A stretch of DNA of 64,000 nt, taken from positions 19,854,197 to 19,918,196 of the forward strand of contig CM057149.1 of the NCBI GenBank assembly GCA_029964075.1, in the 5' to 3' direction. Source of the stretch: Patiria pectinifera. Its lineage: Eukaryota > Echinodermata > Asteroidea > Valvatida > Asterinidae. The position numbers and the translations under genes were made by a program. The notes below the pieces were generated by a model. That model searched no databases. It was not told the origin of the DNA and saw only the letters and a program-made list of their open reading frames with translations. This document shows positions 56,201 through 58,486 of the stretch, one piece after another (position 1 is the stretch's first letter; each line of letters opens with the position of its first letter).

Positions 56201-58157
56201 TCAAAATGGAGGTATCCTGAATCCATCAAAATCCGCCAGTTCCGCTAGGCTTCAAATCCCGAGTCCATCAAAATCCCCCAGTTTGTTCAATATGGAGGTA
56301 TCCTGAATCCGCCGAAATCCCCCGAAACAGGGGAGTGGATTTTGATGGATTTAGGTACGTTGGGGTTAAAGAAAATTTGAGAAGTTCTACACTTTAATAG
56401 AGACTTTGAAAATACACTGTAGGTCAGTTCCAAATATTGTTTTCATGACTAGTATTCCAAGAGACAGCATGCTTAGCACACAGGGATTCCCAGCTGGAAT
56501 CCTGTTCTTCTTGGCATTCAGTTGCACTTGACATTTAACAACAACCTCAAATTAATTTGCCTGAATTCAATCCAAAACTCGTCCGGCAAATTGCAGATCA
56601 GGTCAATGAACCCTCTTAGATAAACACAGAGGCACATTTTTACAGGAGGGAGGAAAAATCTGTCTGCACTTGCACTTTGGGCAAATGGGCATTTGTTGAG
56701 TGAGCGTTGAAGTAGACGTTGGACATTAAAAAAAATTACAAGGCATTGAGTGCAACACCTTGTTCCTTAGATCAGCTAGAGAGAAATGGGTAAACAGAAG
56801 ACTAGTTGTTTGTTGGGAGCACTACTAAGAGTGCTTGTTTTTAACTCATCGCCTCTCTTTATTAAATTTCTTTCACAATAGTGTGACAGAATTTGACTGG
56901 AACGATATGTTAACACTGAACGAGCTGCATGTACAAAACTAAAATGTCAGTTTTTATCCTTTTTCTCAAGCCTAAGATCTCTGCTGCGAAGTATGCACGT
57001 GGCCATCTATGCTTACTACACCTGCAAAATTGTAGGCGACTGGACTTAGACAAAGCTCTTAAATTTGTACATGATTATTAAACTTTATTCACGAGTGAAC
57101 ACTCATTACAATAAATTAAAAATGGCATTTTACAGCACCTTGCACTGAATATCTGATACTTTGCAGGAATAGTTAATCTGTTAATTAATGTACCTGTAGG
57201 TCTAAATTTTCCAAAAATTTGTGTCAAAATGATCGTATGACATCAGCTGTTATTATACAGCTCAAAGTAAATATATTTGGTATCAAAACTTTCATCAGAC
57301 ATTAACTTGAACCACCGATCCTCTACACAAGGATAAACAACTTCCCCAAATTTCTGGCTAGAGGCCTGATATGGCACTTGCGCGTCGTGCGTGCGAGTGT
57401 GCGAGACTCGTTGCAAAACTGCAGTCTTTCAGTGGTCAAATTTCTGTCAGAACGCCAGCTGTCGGTGATCATGGCGCGCGCGCATTGTTCTACATGTTCT
57501 ATGTATTGTTGTATCACGCACGCAGACAATCCGTTCTGTACATATTGAACACAAACTCAGATGAGTTGTTTATCCTTGTGTAGAGGATCCGTGGTTGAAC
57601 AGTCACGGCTGTAGCTGGTCAAAACATCATGTATTGGTCCATTTGAGTTTGCAATGCTGCCATAGTTGTACTGTAACGTTTGCCAGTATATCTACACTGT
57701 TGCTGCCTTTTGAATACAAACCTGCTATTCAAAAAGATGACAGCCACCAAATAATTGAAACTGTTAACAGCAAAGTCCATCCAAAACACCTTGATAAACA
57801 GCAGTCAATCCAGTTTCCTTTACTTAAATACATTTATATTGCTTTCACTTCTCCAACAGCCAGACAAATCTTCTGGCATAGAAATTAGAGGGACCTCCAA
57901 AAAAAAATCTCTCCTTTGCTCATGTGATCAATAGCTTTGTTGCTGCCAGAAGTTAGCCTTGGAGGGTAAACACAGATTACTTCTGGGGTGCTGGCAAACT
58001 CTAATCCTCCCTTACTTTTTTTTCCAGAATTTAACCGCAAGGGGTCTGCACTTATAGTGGACCGATCCTGGCAGGTGGGATTTTTGTGTGTGAAAAACGG
58101 CACTCATTTTGAAAAGTCAGAAGGGGACAAGTGAAGTCGATATTCTCAAGTGATTTT
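2095..58157 (-). CDS. CTC1: Large spliced gene, probable CTC1-like CST subunit
   Basis: Assembled by eye from minus-strand exons, each listed separately. The C-terminal chain 10.6, 7.8, 7.3, 6.7 and 2.2 kb has good splice sites, stays open and joins in phase. Its order (LDIYSTLHPPQ followed by HLELISS; LCREC; KCITNDC; GSKVCIDFG; LCTCSAVL) parallels what I remember of the C-terminal OB folds and zinc site of vertebrate CTC1. Exons at 29.5 and 22.8 kb give a YSG then GVYHLEITDG pattern that also fits a CTC1 OB fold. CTC1 with STN1 and TEN1 binds single-stranded telomeric DNA in the nucleus and recruits polymerase alpha-primase. Exons upstream of 37 kb are much less certain and some are probably missing. 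Alternative: another OB-fold genome-maintenance protein. The name rests on memory, not a search. Confidence 0.55.
3444..3594. mobile_element. CAGGCATGCAACT MITE, copy 1
   Basis: Three copies share termini CAGGCATGCAACT and AGTTGCATGCCTG with a conserved interior (GAGGAAATTCC near the left, GAGGAAATCAGC near the right). This copy has a mutated left end (CAGGTACGCAACT) and is about 150 bp. The ends begin CAG and finish CTG, as in some hAT elements. Copies 2 and 3 are at 28604 and 41227. Confidence 0.65.
5205..5440 (+). repeat. Dispersed repeat, inverted partner at 20.1 kb
   Basis: About 235 bp aligns to the reverse complement of 20075-20345. Shared blocks include AGCAGGATTGACTGGCTGTG, AGCCAGCTGTGCCTACC, CTTTTGTCTGTTGA, TCTGACTG followed by TGGTGACTAGCCT, and CATGGCAG. 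No coding capacity was seen and the ends are not sharply defined, so class is unknown. Confidence 0.65.
6241..6443 (+). repeat. Dispersed repeat family, copy 1 of 3
   Basis: About 200 bp shared with 50012-50205 and 52231-52437. Blocks in order are AGGAACCTTCCTCACTC, GCAAAATCCAACACC, GGACTCTG-type sequence, CACTCCAACAGATTCCAACA and AAAACATGCAG. Two copies end GGTTAGGGTTAA. No TIR or tRNA-like head is obvious, so it may be part of a larger nonautonomous element. Confidence 0.7.
6569..6789 (-). CDS. CTC1: CTC1-like exon, second-last coding exon
   Basis: 221 bp bounded by an acceptor (TCGATAACAG) and a strong donor (GAGCAG followed by GTAAGA). It is open for 73 codons plus AG. It enters in phase 0, matching the AAG end of the exon at 7293, and leaves two bases that the 2218 exon completes. 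Key segments are CITNDCSFVTAEV, EGSKVCIDFGVRLTKN and ELCTCSAVLNGIKKQ. A nearer acceptor (GTTTCAG at 6747) would shorten it without changing the frame. The Cys pair pairs with the CxxC of the previous exon as a possible zinc site. LCTCSAVL recalls the LCTSPSVL block I remember near the C-terminus of human CTC1. Confidence 0.75.
7293..7431 (-). CDS. CTC1: CTC1-like exon with CxxC motif
   Basis: 139 bp with donor GTGAAG followed by GTAACA and acceptor TTTTGAAAG at 7432-7433; an alternative CCAG acceptor gives a right edge at 7416 in the same frame. One base plus 46 codons, leaving in phase 0. The translation starts AKLSRAVSAFALCRECQSR and ends LIKRRGSSVK. The spacing S-x2-VS-x-F-x-L before CxxC resembles the C-terminal zinc-ribbon region of CTC1. 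The single leading A completes AG from the 7751 exon or AC from the candidate 7516 exon. Confidence 0.7.
7516..7620 (-). CDS. CTC1: Possible small CTC1-like exon
   Basis: An excellent polypyrimidine acceptor (TTTTTTCCCCCTCCCTCGAC then CTTCAG) precedes 105 bp, open as 1 base, 34 codons and 2 bases, ending at a weak GTGTAA donor. That phase could insert between the 7751 and 7293 exons without a frame change. The text includes HHVLHVCSYSSMVYIP, which may stand where CTC1 has a short strand leading to an IPL segment. The weak donor keeps this tentative; the flanking exons also join directly in phase. Confidence 0.3.
7751..7804 (-). CDS. CTC1: CTC1-like short exon
   Basis: 54 bp with a strong acceptor (long T tract then GCATCTGCAG) and a good donor (ATGAG followed by GTATGT). 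Only one of the three frames is open: 1 base, 17 codons (HLELISSKNFHLQLALM) and AG. It accepts two bases from the 10513 exon (CA plus G gives Gln) and passes AG to the next exon. The joined text SWQHLELISSKNFHL matches the F/W-x-x-LE-x-x-S pattern after LDVY and PP in CTC1 as I remember it. Confidence 0.75.
7805..10512. other. Intron holding a SINE
   Basis: No exon with both splice sites and an open frame was found. The notable content is the tRNA-derived SINE at 9291-9572. Homopolymer runs of G sit near 9680 and 10416. The rest looks like unconstrained intronic DNA. Confidence 0.5.
9291..9572 (+). mobile_element. tRNA-derived SINE
   Basis: A B-box-like GGGGTTCGAATCC sits near 9331-9343, followed by GTTGTGTCCTCGGGCAAGCC and CACTTCACTCCACTTGCC, then GATGGACTGGCATCCCAT and CGGCCCGATGAGCC. 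This order is typical of an invertebrate SINE class with a tRNA head and conserved central domain (possibly MetaSINE-like; from memory). The A box is degraded and an 8-bp GATCAGAT duplication interrupts the head. No protein is encoded. Confidence 0.75.
10513..10698 (-). CDS. CTC1: CTC1-like exon with LDIY and HPP motif
   Basis: 186 bp if the first AG after a long T tract is used (CGACTTTTTTAG): 1 base, 61 codons and CA before a GTAAAG donor. Two other in-frame acceptors exist, TGCTAAG (right edge 10691, phase 0) and the strong CCACCTGCCTATCAAG (right edge 10645, two leading bases). All share NRAANIKLHCKNESSG and WALDIYSTLHPPQ. The end passes CA to the 7751 exon. LDIY then HPP corresponds to LDVY then PP in my memory of CTC1. 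The upstream boundary is unresolved; the 3' part is secure. Confidence 0.7.
10878..10945 (-). CDS. CTC1: Possible CTC1-like exon, frame uncertain
   Basis: A strong donor (TTTTC followed by GTAAGT) and a plausible acceptor (GATTATAACCAG) bound 68 bp. The frame that stays open has 1 base, 22 codons and 1 base (LMQIVSSSVLTMSGSC). It joins the 10645 acceptor of the next exon in phase and gives an IVSSS strand like the LVSF strand of CTC1. Another frame (ADYNQYEMSHADSQFL) is also protein-like, but it hits a TGA 8 bases before the donor, although its phase would fit the 10698 acceptor. Confidence 0.35.
11341..11568 (-). CDS. CTC1: Possible CTC1-like exon, low-complexity linker
   Basis: A very strong acceptor (TTTTTTTTCTGGTCTAG) opens a frame that stays open for at least 100 codons. 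A second acceptor (GGAACTTGCAG, edge 11528) lies inside it. The text runs through a Ser-rich stretch, EEEGKPQIDSGPPTDK, PIFQEQGILLEML and HFKAEMKKRKSFGKLK. The 3' end is uncertain: GTTAAA at 11340 gives phase 0, and GTAATA at 11256 would extend it through TACATGTA repeats. It accepts phase 0, as left by the 17529 candidate. The Glu- and Lys-rich composition suggests a flexible linker. Confidence 0.45.
11863..12115. mobile_element. Element of CCTCAATCC/GGATTGAGG repeats
   Basis: A left half of CCTCAATCCTCCAAAATCCTC-type units (split here: CCTCAATCCTCC, AAAATCCTC) faces a right half carrying their complement (GGATTTTGGAGG, GATTGAGGATG). This makes a roughly 250-bp fold-back. Its left end reads CCCTAACC, like the AACCCTAAC end of the larger element at 55316. 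Nonautonomous and noncoding. Confidence 0.5.
14381..14550. mobile_element. Palindromic MITE with TACAAACAGGG termini
   Basis: 170 bp with inverted ends TACAAACAGGG and CCCTGTTTGTA and a second nested pair, ACTCTCTTTCAACATTGGTC facing its complement. The left side also carries a partial direct duplication of the CATTGGTCTTATTA unit. The sequence could fold almost fully. No open frame. Confidence 0.6.
15095..15275 (+). repeat. GTGTAGAG/GTGTTGGACCC family, copy A
   Basis: About 180 bp shared with 34770-34883 (same strand), 18825-18920 (inverted) and, more loosely, 19235-19395 and 59445-59690. Blocks are GGGTAGAGCCTCTCAA, AGAGTACCAGACCC, TGTTGGATTC, CTAGTGTGAAAGGG and GTGTGAAAAGGCC. At 15224-15245 it contains a perfect 22-bp palindrome with half-site GTGTTGGACCC, extended by flanking GAAATCT and AGATTTC. 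Confidence 0.65.
15288..15365 (+). repeat. Local tandem duplication, unit about 42 bp
   Basis: Two adjacent diverged copies of a unit containing CAACAAGGATGCTGGGAAACC and CAACGAGGATGCTGGGAAGCC (each 21 bases here, given as CAACAAGGATGC plus TGGGAAACC and CAACGAGGATGC plus TGGGAAGCC), each preceded by TTTTGAA. Non-coding context. Confidence 0.6.
15540..15645 (-). mobile_element. TTTCCCTGA-type element end, possible hAT fragment
   Basis: Repeated TTTCCCTGA units followed by GTGGTTGAGAACCCT, which on the minus strand reads AGGGTTCTCAACCAC. Elements with this structure occur in many animal genomes and are usually called nonautonomous hAT; that assignment is from memory. Only one end is visible. 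Confidence 0.35.
16560..16650 (-). mobile_element. Possible degenerate tRNA-like SINE head
   Basis: On the minus strand, GGTTAGCTGGTTAGGTC resembles an A-box region and GGTGTTCCCAATC a decayed B box about 30 bp later. The downstream sequence has no known central domain. It could equally be chance similarity. Confidence 0.25.
17529..17619 (-). CDS. CTC1: Possible CTC1-like exon
   Basis: The acceptor is CATTTCCAAATGTTCAG and the donor GAAGAG followed by GTGTTT (moderate). One base, 30 codons and phase 0 at the end. The text includes IMGCSFMDELVRGLEG and GTTDVFLMIEE. The leading A completes CT from the 22756 exon (Leu), and phase 0 fits the acceptor at 11568. The chain is consistent, but each link had about a one-in-three chance of fitting. 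An overlapping plus-strand frame is treated as a shadow. Confidence 0.4.
18825..18920 (-). repeat. GTGTAGAG/GTGTTGGACCC family, copy B
   Basis: In reverse orientation it shares GTGTAGAGCACCAGACCC, GTGTTGGATTC and the GGACCCGGGTCC core with the 15.1 kb copy. One arm of the palindrome is altered (GGTCCAAAACAG instead of GGTCCAACAC). Confidence 0.6.
19235..19395. repeat. GTGTAGAG family, diverged copy C
   Basis: Contains GACCCGTGTACA, TAGTGTGAAC, GGACCCGTGTAGA and GTGTAAAAAGGCC, the same parts as the other copies but rearranged or eroded. Membership is likely rather than certain. Confidence 0.4.
20075..20345 (-). repeat. Dispersed repeat, inverted partner of 5.2 kb
   Basis: Reverse-complement match to 5205-5440. 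It carries an extra stretch with CTAGTACTACCAG-type sequence that the other copy lacks, so it is slightly longer. The two copies are 15 kb apart in opposite orientation inside the same gene. Confidence 0.65.
22639..22685 (-). CDS. Alternative or decoy exon
   Basis: A strong acceptor (CACCCCTTGCAG) and a strong donor (GAGGTT followed by GTAAGT) enclose 47 bp. One frame is open: 2 bases and 15 codons (SGSVLTVITRLRVEV), ending in phase 0. It needs one base from the previous exon, which neither the 29467 nor the 22756 candidate supplies. It may be an exon whose partner I missed, an alternative exon, or a decoy. Confidence 0.3.
22756..22857 (-). CDS. CTC1: CTC1-like exon with GVYHLEITDG segment
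   Basis: 102 bp with acceptor ACTCATTCTCAG and a moderate donor (GCACT followed by GTAATA). Open as 1 base, 33 codons and 2 bases: DTQFCGVYHLEITDGSILK then IMNHSGNLHTA. It completes TG from the 29467 exon to TGT (Cys). The joined YSG...GVYHL...DG pattern is what one expects of an OB-fold strand pair and recalls YSG...GLYELDG of CTC1. A stop lies just beyond the donor. Confidence 0.5.
24500..24585. mobile_element. Miniature TTAA-flanked element
   Basis: 86 bp between TTAA tetranucleotides (24496-24499 and 24586-24589). The ends are AGGGACACTCCATCC and, inverted, AGGGTACATCCCCC, an imperfect TIR. TTAA duplications and AGGG ends are seen in piggyBac- and Kolobok-type nonautonomous elements. Noncoding. 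Confidence 0.5.
24980..25190 (+). pseudogene. Decayed coding-like fragment, origin unknown
   Basis: Two adjoining frames look protein-like: VIRDLIANYQENGSRVAWI then, shifted, HHGLRSLLDRQDEQRIRRRQ and a stop. The locally high GC content differs from the AT-rich surroundings. Most simply this is a frameshifted remnant of a transposase or gene. I do not recognise the family and no splice sites bracket it. Confidence 0.35.
25548..25820 (+). repeat. Tandem duplication, period about 150 bp
   Basis: Two diverged copies share CCCATCAATT, TGAGCTAAA, ACAATTCCAT, ATCTC and TTTCATTTCAATACTGAAAC. Both contain expanded homopolymers (poly-C, poly-A, poly-T) that differ in length, consistent with replication slippage. 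Noncoding. Confidence 0.7.
28604..28737. mobile_element. CAGGCATGCAACT MITE, copy 2
   Basis: 134 bp from AGGCATGCAACTGG to AGTTGCATGCCTG, with internal AAGAGGAAATTGC and AGAGGAAATCAGCTTATCCG. Right end intact, left end lacks the first C. Compare 3444 and 41227. Confidence 0.65.
29467..29533 (-). CDS. CTC1: CTC1-like exon ending LYSGISL
   Basis: 67 bp with acceptor CTTCTTCCGTTACAG and strong donor TTTATG followed by GTAAGT. Only one frame is open: GC, 21 codons (PTDIVEEVADLEEVLYSGIS plus Leu) and TG. It takes one base from the 32451 exon (A plus GC gives Ser) and passes TG to the 22756 exon. The acidic helix-like stretch before YSG would sit between two OB folds. Among the best-looking exons in the middle of the gene. 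Confidence 0.65.
29534..32450. other. Intron, about 2.9 kb
   Basis: AT-rich with poly-C at 31406-31420. A GC-richer patch at 30770-30960 contains ACACGCGCGTGTTT and an ATGGCATCC; it is not linked to any exon. No supported repeat family or exon. Confidence 0.5.
32451..32495 (-). CDS. CTC1: Possible CTC1-like short exon
   Basis: 45 bp with a good donor (AATAAAA followed by GTGAGG) and acceptor GTAAAATATCAG; a second acceptor (TTCTTGCACAG) lies inside in the same frame. Open as GC, 14 codons (SHLCCSCTDHYLNK) and A. It is in phase with both neighbours (A plus GC on each side gives Ser). The following SS-x-L text resembles the end of an OB fold. Short length makes it less certain. Confidence 0.5.
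32560..32690 (+). repeat. Dispersed repeat, partner at 39.6 kb
   Basis: Shares ACATTTGCAGCAAAACTCGC, GAGTCAAAATGTGTTCAAC, CAAATTCACAGCGCA and TTGTGTTCGCATTTGCTT with 39625-39745 in the same orientation. Noncoding; ends undefined. Confidence 0.6.
33268..33428 (-). repeat. GTTCTGTCTCATTTTGCC repeat, copy 1
   Basis: Its reverse complement aligns to 45822-45975 over about 155 bp (AATGTCCAA-TTGAAGTGCAAC, CTCTTTCCTA, CGCAAATCC, GACCTCTGCCC, TTCTGTCTCATTTTGCCAGA). A partial direct copy at 33552-33592 faces it, making an inverted pair about 245 bp apart. Confidence 0.65.
33895..34216 (-). pseudogene. LINE reverse-transcriptase 3' fragment
   Basis: On the minus strand the text NRRLSWLGHLLRLP, APAEIAHYEIQ, VKRPAGGKKRTWLDTI and NDRAGWRLQI has the conserved C-terminal spacing of non-LTR retrotransposon polyproteins (RLxWLGHxxRL, then RPxGxxxxTWL, then DRxxWR). 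An acidic ATDDDDEDHDDD run follows in another frame, as in the 3' tail of such elements. It is 5'-truncated and frameshifted, so inactive. Clade not assignable by eye. Confidence 0.8.
34770..34883 (+). repeat. GTGTAGAG/GTGTTGGACCC family, copy D
   Basis: Shares GGGTATAGCCTCTCAACC, GATTTTACCTGTGTAGAGTG, CCAGATCCGTAT, GTGTCGGATTCTTACTAG and TGTAAAAGGGC with the 15.1 kb copy, then stops before the palindrome. The missing half suggests truncation at the right end. Confidence 0.6.
36242..36767. mobile_element. hAT-like MITE of degenerate GAGTCC repeats
   Basis: Ends CAGAGATGTAGTAGAGTCC and, inverted, CAGTGATGGAGGACTTGAG, then many GAGTCC/AAGTCCGAG units on the left and their complement-like GAGTC units on the right. 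The CAG start and repeat build match the 54.7 kb element, but no 8-bp target duplication is visible. A noncoding core lies between 36400 and 36610. Confidence 0.5.
37574..37723 (-). CDS. CTC1: CTC1-like exon, OB-fold-like text
   Basis: Strong donor (GGAGAGA followed by GTAAGG) and strong acceptor (GCTTTCGCTTCCGCCAG); an alternative acceptor extends it to 37762 in the same frame. Two bases, 49 codons and A. Segments are RHPHQSTPFGITDDAGG, EYSLKCVSLAVFKRTYP and GFQHCLDITVGE. It passes A to the 32451 exon (Ser). The alternation of hydrophobic strands ending in ITVGESS-x-L suits an OB fold such as those in CTC1. The longer version adds ASVLDGLLSLPPV. Confidence 0.6.
39625..39745 (+). repeat. Dispersed repeat, partner of 32.6 kb
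   Basis: Shares AACATTCGCTGCAAAATTCG, GAGTTGAAATGTGTTGAAC, CAAATTCACAGCGCA and ACTTGTGTTCATGTTCGC with 32560-32690. Confidence 0.6.
40316..40781 (-). mobile_element. TTAA element family 2, copy B
   Basis: Flanked by TTAA (40312-40315 and 40782-40785). TIRs read ACAGTCCATCATTTG and, inverted, ATAGTCCATCATTTGC. It is the reverse complement of the copy at 42430, sharing AGTTTAGTCCCCTT, CAGCTTCAGCTGTATA, GCAAGCG-type and ACGAATTATAGC blocks. It keeps only half of the internal palindrome (TTTCCAACGGTGCGTCTT). Confidence 0.75.
41227..41394. mobile_element. CAGGCATGCAACT MITE, copy 3
   Basis: The most complete copy: CAGGCATGCAACTG on the left, AGTTGCGTGCCTG on the right, with GAGGAAATTCC and GGAAATCAGCTGAT inside. 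A 14-base poly-C near 41248 lengthens it. Flanks GCAAGACC and GCTAGACT are a possible 6-of-8 target duplication. Confidence 0.65.
41769..42377 (+). mobile_element. CCCTAACGTGGCGCAC element, copy 1
   Basis: About 610 bp matching the reverse complement of 60102-60705 along its whole length. The left end reads CCCCTAACGTGGCACGGCCC then CTAGCGTGG. The middle (near 42135) has GTGCGCCACGTTACAGAACAC. The right end has GTGCACCACGTTGGGAGAC. Ends and middle thus carry the same 16-bp word in set orientations. No open frame above background. Confidence 0.75.
42430..42937 (+). mobile_element. TTAA element family 2, copy A
   Basis: 508 bp between TTAA sites (42426-42429 and 42938-42941). TIRs are AGCTATAGTCCATCATTTG and, inverted, AGATATAGTCCATCATTTG. 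An almost perfect 36-nt palindrome lies at 42585-42620 with half-site TTTCCAACGGTGCGTCTT (one mismatch). Noncoding; probably mobilised by a TTAA-using transposase (piggyBac or Kolobok type). Confidence 0.8.
43334..43405 (-). CDS. CTC1: Possible exon, GPWKLNDLS segment
   Basis: The acceptor TTTGATCTTCATATTAG and donor CCCTCGG followed by GTGGGT enclose 72 bp, open as 2 bases, 23 codons and G. The text is CFHLGLGGENGPWKLND then LSNAPS. Ending with one base, it would join the 37723 acceptor (G plus TG gives Val) and could follow the 48.5 kb exon. No family feature is recognised here. Confidence 0.35.
44058..44256 (-). mobile_element. TTAA element family 1, partial copy
   Basis: Reverse-complement, diverged match to the centre of the 44961 copy, including the palindrome at 44151-44178 (half-site CCAACGATTGTCGG with one mismatch in 28) and flanking CATTTTCAGGAAA and GCAATCGGT-type sequence. 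Both ends are lost. Confidence 0.65.
44961..45482 (+). mobile_element. TTAA element family 1, full copy
   Basis: 522 bp between TTAA sites (44957-44960 and 45483-45486). TIRs are AGGGAATATAC and, inverted, AGGGAATGTAC. A perfect 34-nt palindrome lies at 45119-45152, half-site TTTCCAACGGTGGTCGG. It aligns over its full length to the inverted copy at 47591 apart from this palindrome. Noncoding. Confidence 0.85.
45822..45975 (+). repeat. GTTCTGTCTCATTTTGCC repeat, copy 2
   Basis: Direct-orientation copy matching the reverse complement of 33268-33428. Continuous over AATGTCCAACTGAAGTGCAA, CTCTTTCCTAACATCCGC and GACCTCTGCCCAGTTCTG. Confidence 0.65.
46069..46178. mobile_element. 110-bp MITE with perfect 23-bp TIRs
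   Basis: The arms at 46069-46091 and 46156-46178 are exact inverted copies, starting TGTAAATCAAACTAGG and ending TTTTGCC. Direct repeats CAATATATTCTG lie just outside or overlapping on the left and 30 bp away on the right. Perfect arms suggest recent activity or a conserved hairpin. Confidence 0.7.
47262..47372 (+). pseudogene. Possible Ty3/gypsy integrase C-terminal scrap
   Basis: The plus-strand text SIRQFKPGEKVLSLVPLKAG resembles the R-x-F-x-PGDKVLVLLP motif at the C-terminus of Ty3/gypsy integrases. No upstream catalytic region or LTR is visible, and the following residues lose similarity. A single short motif could be chance. Confidence 0.35.
47591..48097 (-). mobile_element. TTAA element family 1, copy lacking palindrome
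   Basis: 507 bp between TTAA sites (47587-47590 and 48098-48101), the reverse complement of 44961-45482. TIRs AGGGAATGTAC and AGGGAATATAC are intact. Where the other copies carry the palindrome, this one has a short unrelated TTTCCTAAAACG junction. Confidence 0.8.
48472..48573 (-). CDS. CTC1: Possible exon, DPIRLQGPDDLAKVGG segment
   Basis: A very good acceptor (GGCCCATTTTGTCAG) opens a frame with coding-like composition: ACDPIRLQGPDDLAKVGG, EIPYLEGDSGLTCTS. Two donors fit phase 1, TCTG followed by GTGTGT (left edge 48472) and GAGG followed by GTGATT (left edge 48499). The frame stays open to a stop at about 48395. GC content is clearly above its surroundings. Exon status is likely; membership of the CTC1-like gene is inferred from strand and phase only. 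Confidence 0.45.
50012..50205 (+). repeat. Dispersed repeat family, copy 2 of 3
   Basis: Aligns with 6241-6443 and 52231-52437: AACCTTCCTTACTC, TTGCAAAATCCAACAC, TGGACTCTGATTCCGGTGGT, CACTCCAACAGATTCCAACA, AAAACATGCAG and GGGTTAGGGTTAA. The middle is interrupted by a TACATGTA motif. Confidence 0.7.
50791..51350. mobile_element. Fold-back DNA element with long TIRs
   Basis: The left end starts TACAGGATGTCTAAAAAAAA. About 200 bp of each end are imperfect inverted copies: TATGTTTACCAGCAAAAA, GGAAGCTTTGTGCTT, CAATGAT and CATGGAGCACCATTG occur on both arms. The centre has a short open frame (DDMRRRFQLCLERGG) before a GTAAGT, reminiscent of the tail of some mariner-like transposases. Probably nonautonomous Tc1/mariner-related; superfamily from memory. 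Confidence 0.65.
51767..51871. mobile_element. Small TIR element, TTAGCCTGAA ends
   Basis: 105 bp with exact 10-bp inverted ends TTAGCCTGAA (51767-51776) and TTCAGGCTAA (51862-51871). The interior is GC-rich (CACCGCGTCTGCCCTCCAG, TGTGACGCATTTCAGACACC). No coding capacity and no clear target duplication. Confidence 0.45.
52231..52437 (+). repeat. Dispersed repeat family, copy 3 of 3
   Basis: Aligns with the other two copies: AAGGAACCTTCCTCACTCC, GCAAAATCCAACACC, GGACTCTGCTTATGGTGGT, CTCACTCCAACAGATTCC and GCAGTTGGATTTT. It lies 2 kb from copy 2 in the same orientation. Confidence 0.7.
52756..52805 (-). CDS. CTC1: Coding exon, PGNYNRQVGSTLHPL segment
   Basis: 50 bp with a superb acceptor (CTCAACTTTTTCTTTCAG) and strong donor (CCACTG followed by GTAAGT). 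Open as AA, then 16 codons: LPGNYNRQVGSTLHPL, ending in phase 0. Splice quality is among the best in the window. It lies on the same strand as the CTC1-like gene, but no exon with the matching phase was found between it and 48.5 kb, so linkage is inferred. Confidence 0.6.
53905..54547. mobile_element. GTGTGGATTCGG palindromic element
   Basis: The left side has three AGTGTGGATTCGG units, two facing their complements (CGAATCCACACT); the right side has AGTGTGGATTCTTAA facing AAATCCACACT. A second inverted pair (TTGCAACCTGACGCC and GGCGTCAGGTTGCA) lies inside. A minus-strand ATG frame from about 54159 starts MDSSDDDFFLTKSRFCSD, an acidic N-terminus that could be a transposase remnant. About 640 bp; superfamily unknown. 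Confidence 0.55.
54741..55156. mobile_element. hAT-like MITE with 8-bp target duplication
   Basis: Ends CAGTGTTGTAGTCGAGTAC and, inverted, CAGTGTTGTAGTACTCG. Flanking octamers CCTGGCGG (54733-54740) and CCTGGTGG (55157-55164) match 7 of 8, as expected for hAT insertion. Each half is made of degenerate CGAGTACGAGTA units around a unique core with GGCCCTGGCCCAGG. Translations are Ser/Thr/Tyr-rich low complexity, not genes. Confidence 0.8.
55316..56370. mobile_element. ATCCTGAATCCGCC element, about 1.05 kb
   Basis: Inverted ends TTTAACCCTAAC and TTTAACCCCAAC bound arrays of ATCCTGAATCCGCC/AAAATCC units, with complements (GGATTCTGGCGGATTCAGGA) on the inner sides. The core holds a duplicated TGTATCTTTCCTCCAGCA (55890, 56023) and a minus-strand AAAATGGCGGAGA start-like context near 55836. 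No long open frame. Confidence 0.6.
57017..57057 (-). CDS. Weak candidate exon
   Basis: Strong donor (GGTGTA followed by GTAAGC) but poor acceptor (CAAATTTAAG). Open as 1 base, 13 codons (ALSKSSRLQFCRC) and 1 base. The phase would bridge the 58016 exon and the 52756 exon. Given the acceptor, it may be coincidence. Confidence 0.2.
57308..57598. mobile_element. MITE with ACCACCGATCCTCTAC ends
   Basis: About 290 bp. The left end ATCCTCTACACAAGGATAAA and right end TTTATCCTTGTGTAGAGGAT are inverted copies; the TIR extends to about 32 bp with little mismatch. The interior is GC-rich with GTGCGTGCGAGTGTGCGAG and ATGGCGCGCGCGC. Noncoding. Confidence 0.75.
58016..58157 (-). CDS. CTC1: Possible first coding exon, ATG at 58107
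   Basis: A good acceptor (TTTTGAGTGCTCCCATGCAG) and strong donor (A-run followed by GTAAGG) enclose 142 bp. After 50 bases of leader, ATG at 58105-58107 in a good context (TCAAAATGAGT) opens 30 codons and 2 bases. The text runs MSAVFHTQKSHLPGSVHYKC then RPLAVKFWKK. The N-terminus of CTC1 varies widely, so it gives no family support. A second frame (MPFFTHKNPTC) is also open. Confidence 0.4.
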
Positions 58158-58486
58158 CTGCATGGGAGCACTCAAAAGAGACCACAAATTGAGTAATCAG
58201 TCCCTGAAACGTCACCCTAAAAGAGTAAAGTTCAATGCCTCGTCAATTTCGAAACATCAGTCTGTAACAGTTTTGTAACTTGTATAACGATGTTATCTTC
58301 GCATCGAAAGTTAAATAGTCCGCTTTTACACAACTGAAGCTGGGTCAAACTTTTCTCCAGATCATCCCAGGGTTTATTCAGACAAATTTTGCTACATAAC
58401 CATGCAGGATTCTTCTTTCATTGAATATAAAGGGTGAACAATAAGAGGTTAAATTCGGATTTTGCATCACCGGGTTTTGCCCCTCG

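Larger units (their letters stand above)
52806..57016. other. Intron or intergenic stretch filled by elements
   Basis: Contains three large repeat-built elements (53905-54547, 54741-55156, 55316-56370). At 53640-53715 a GGTTTTGATCC motif hints at a decayed tRNA-like sequence. Between elements no convincing exon was found. Confidence 0.5.
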
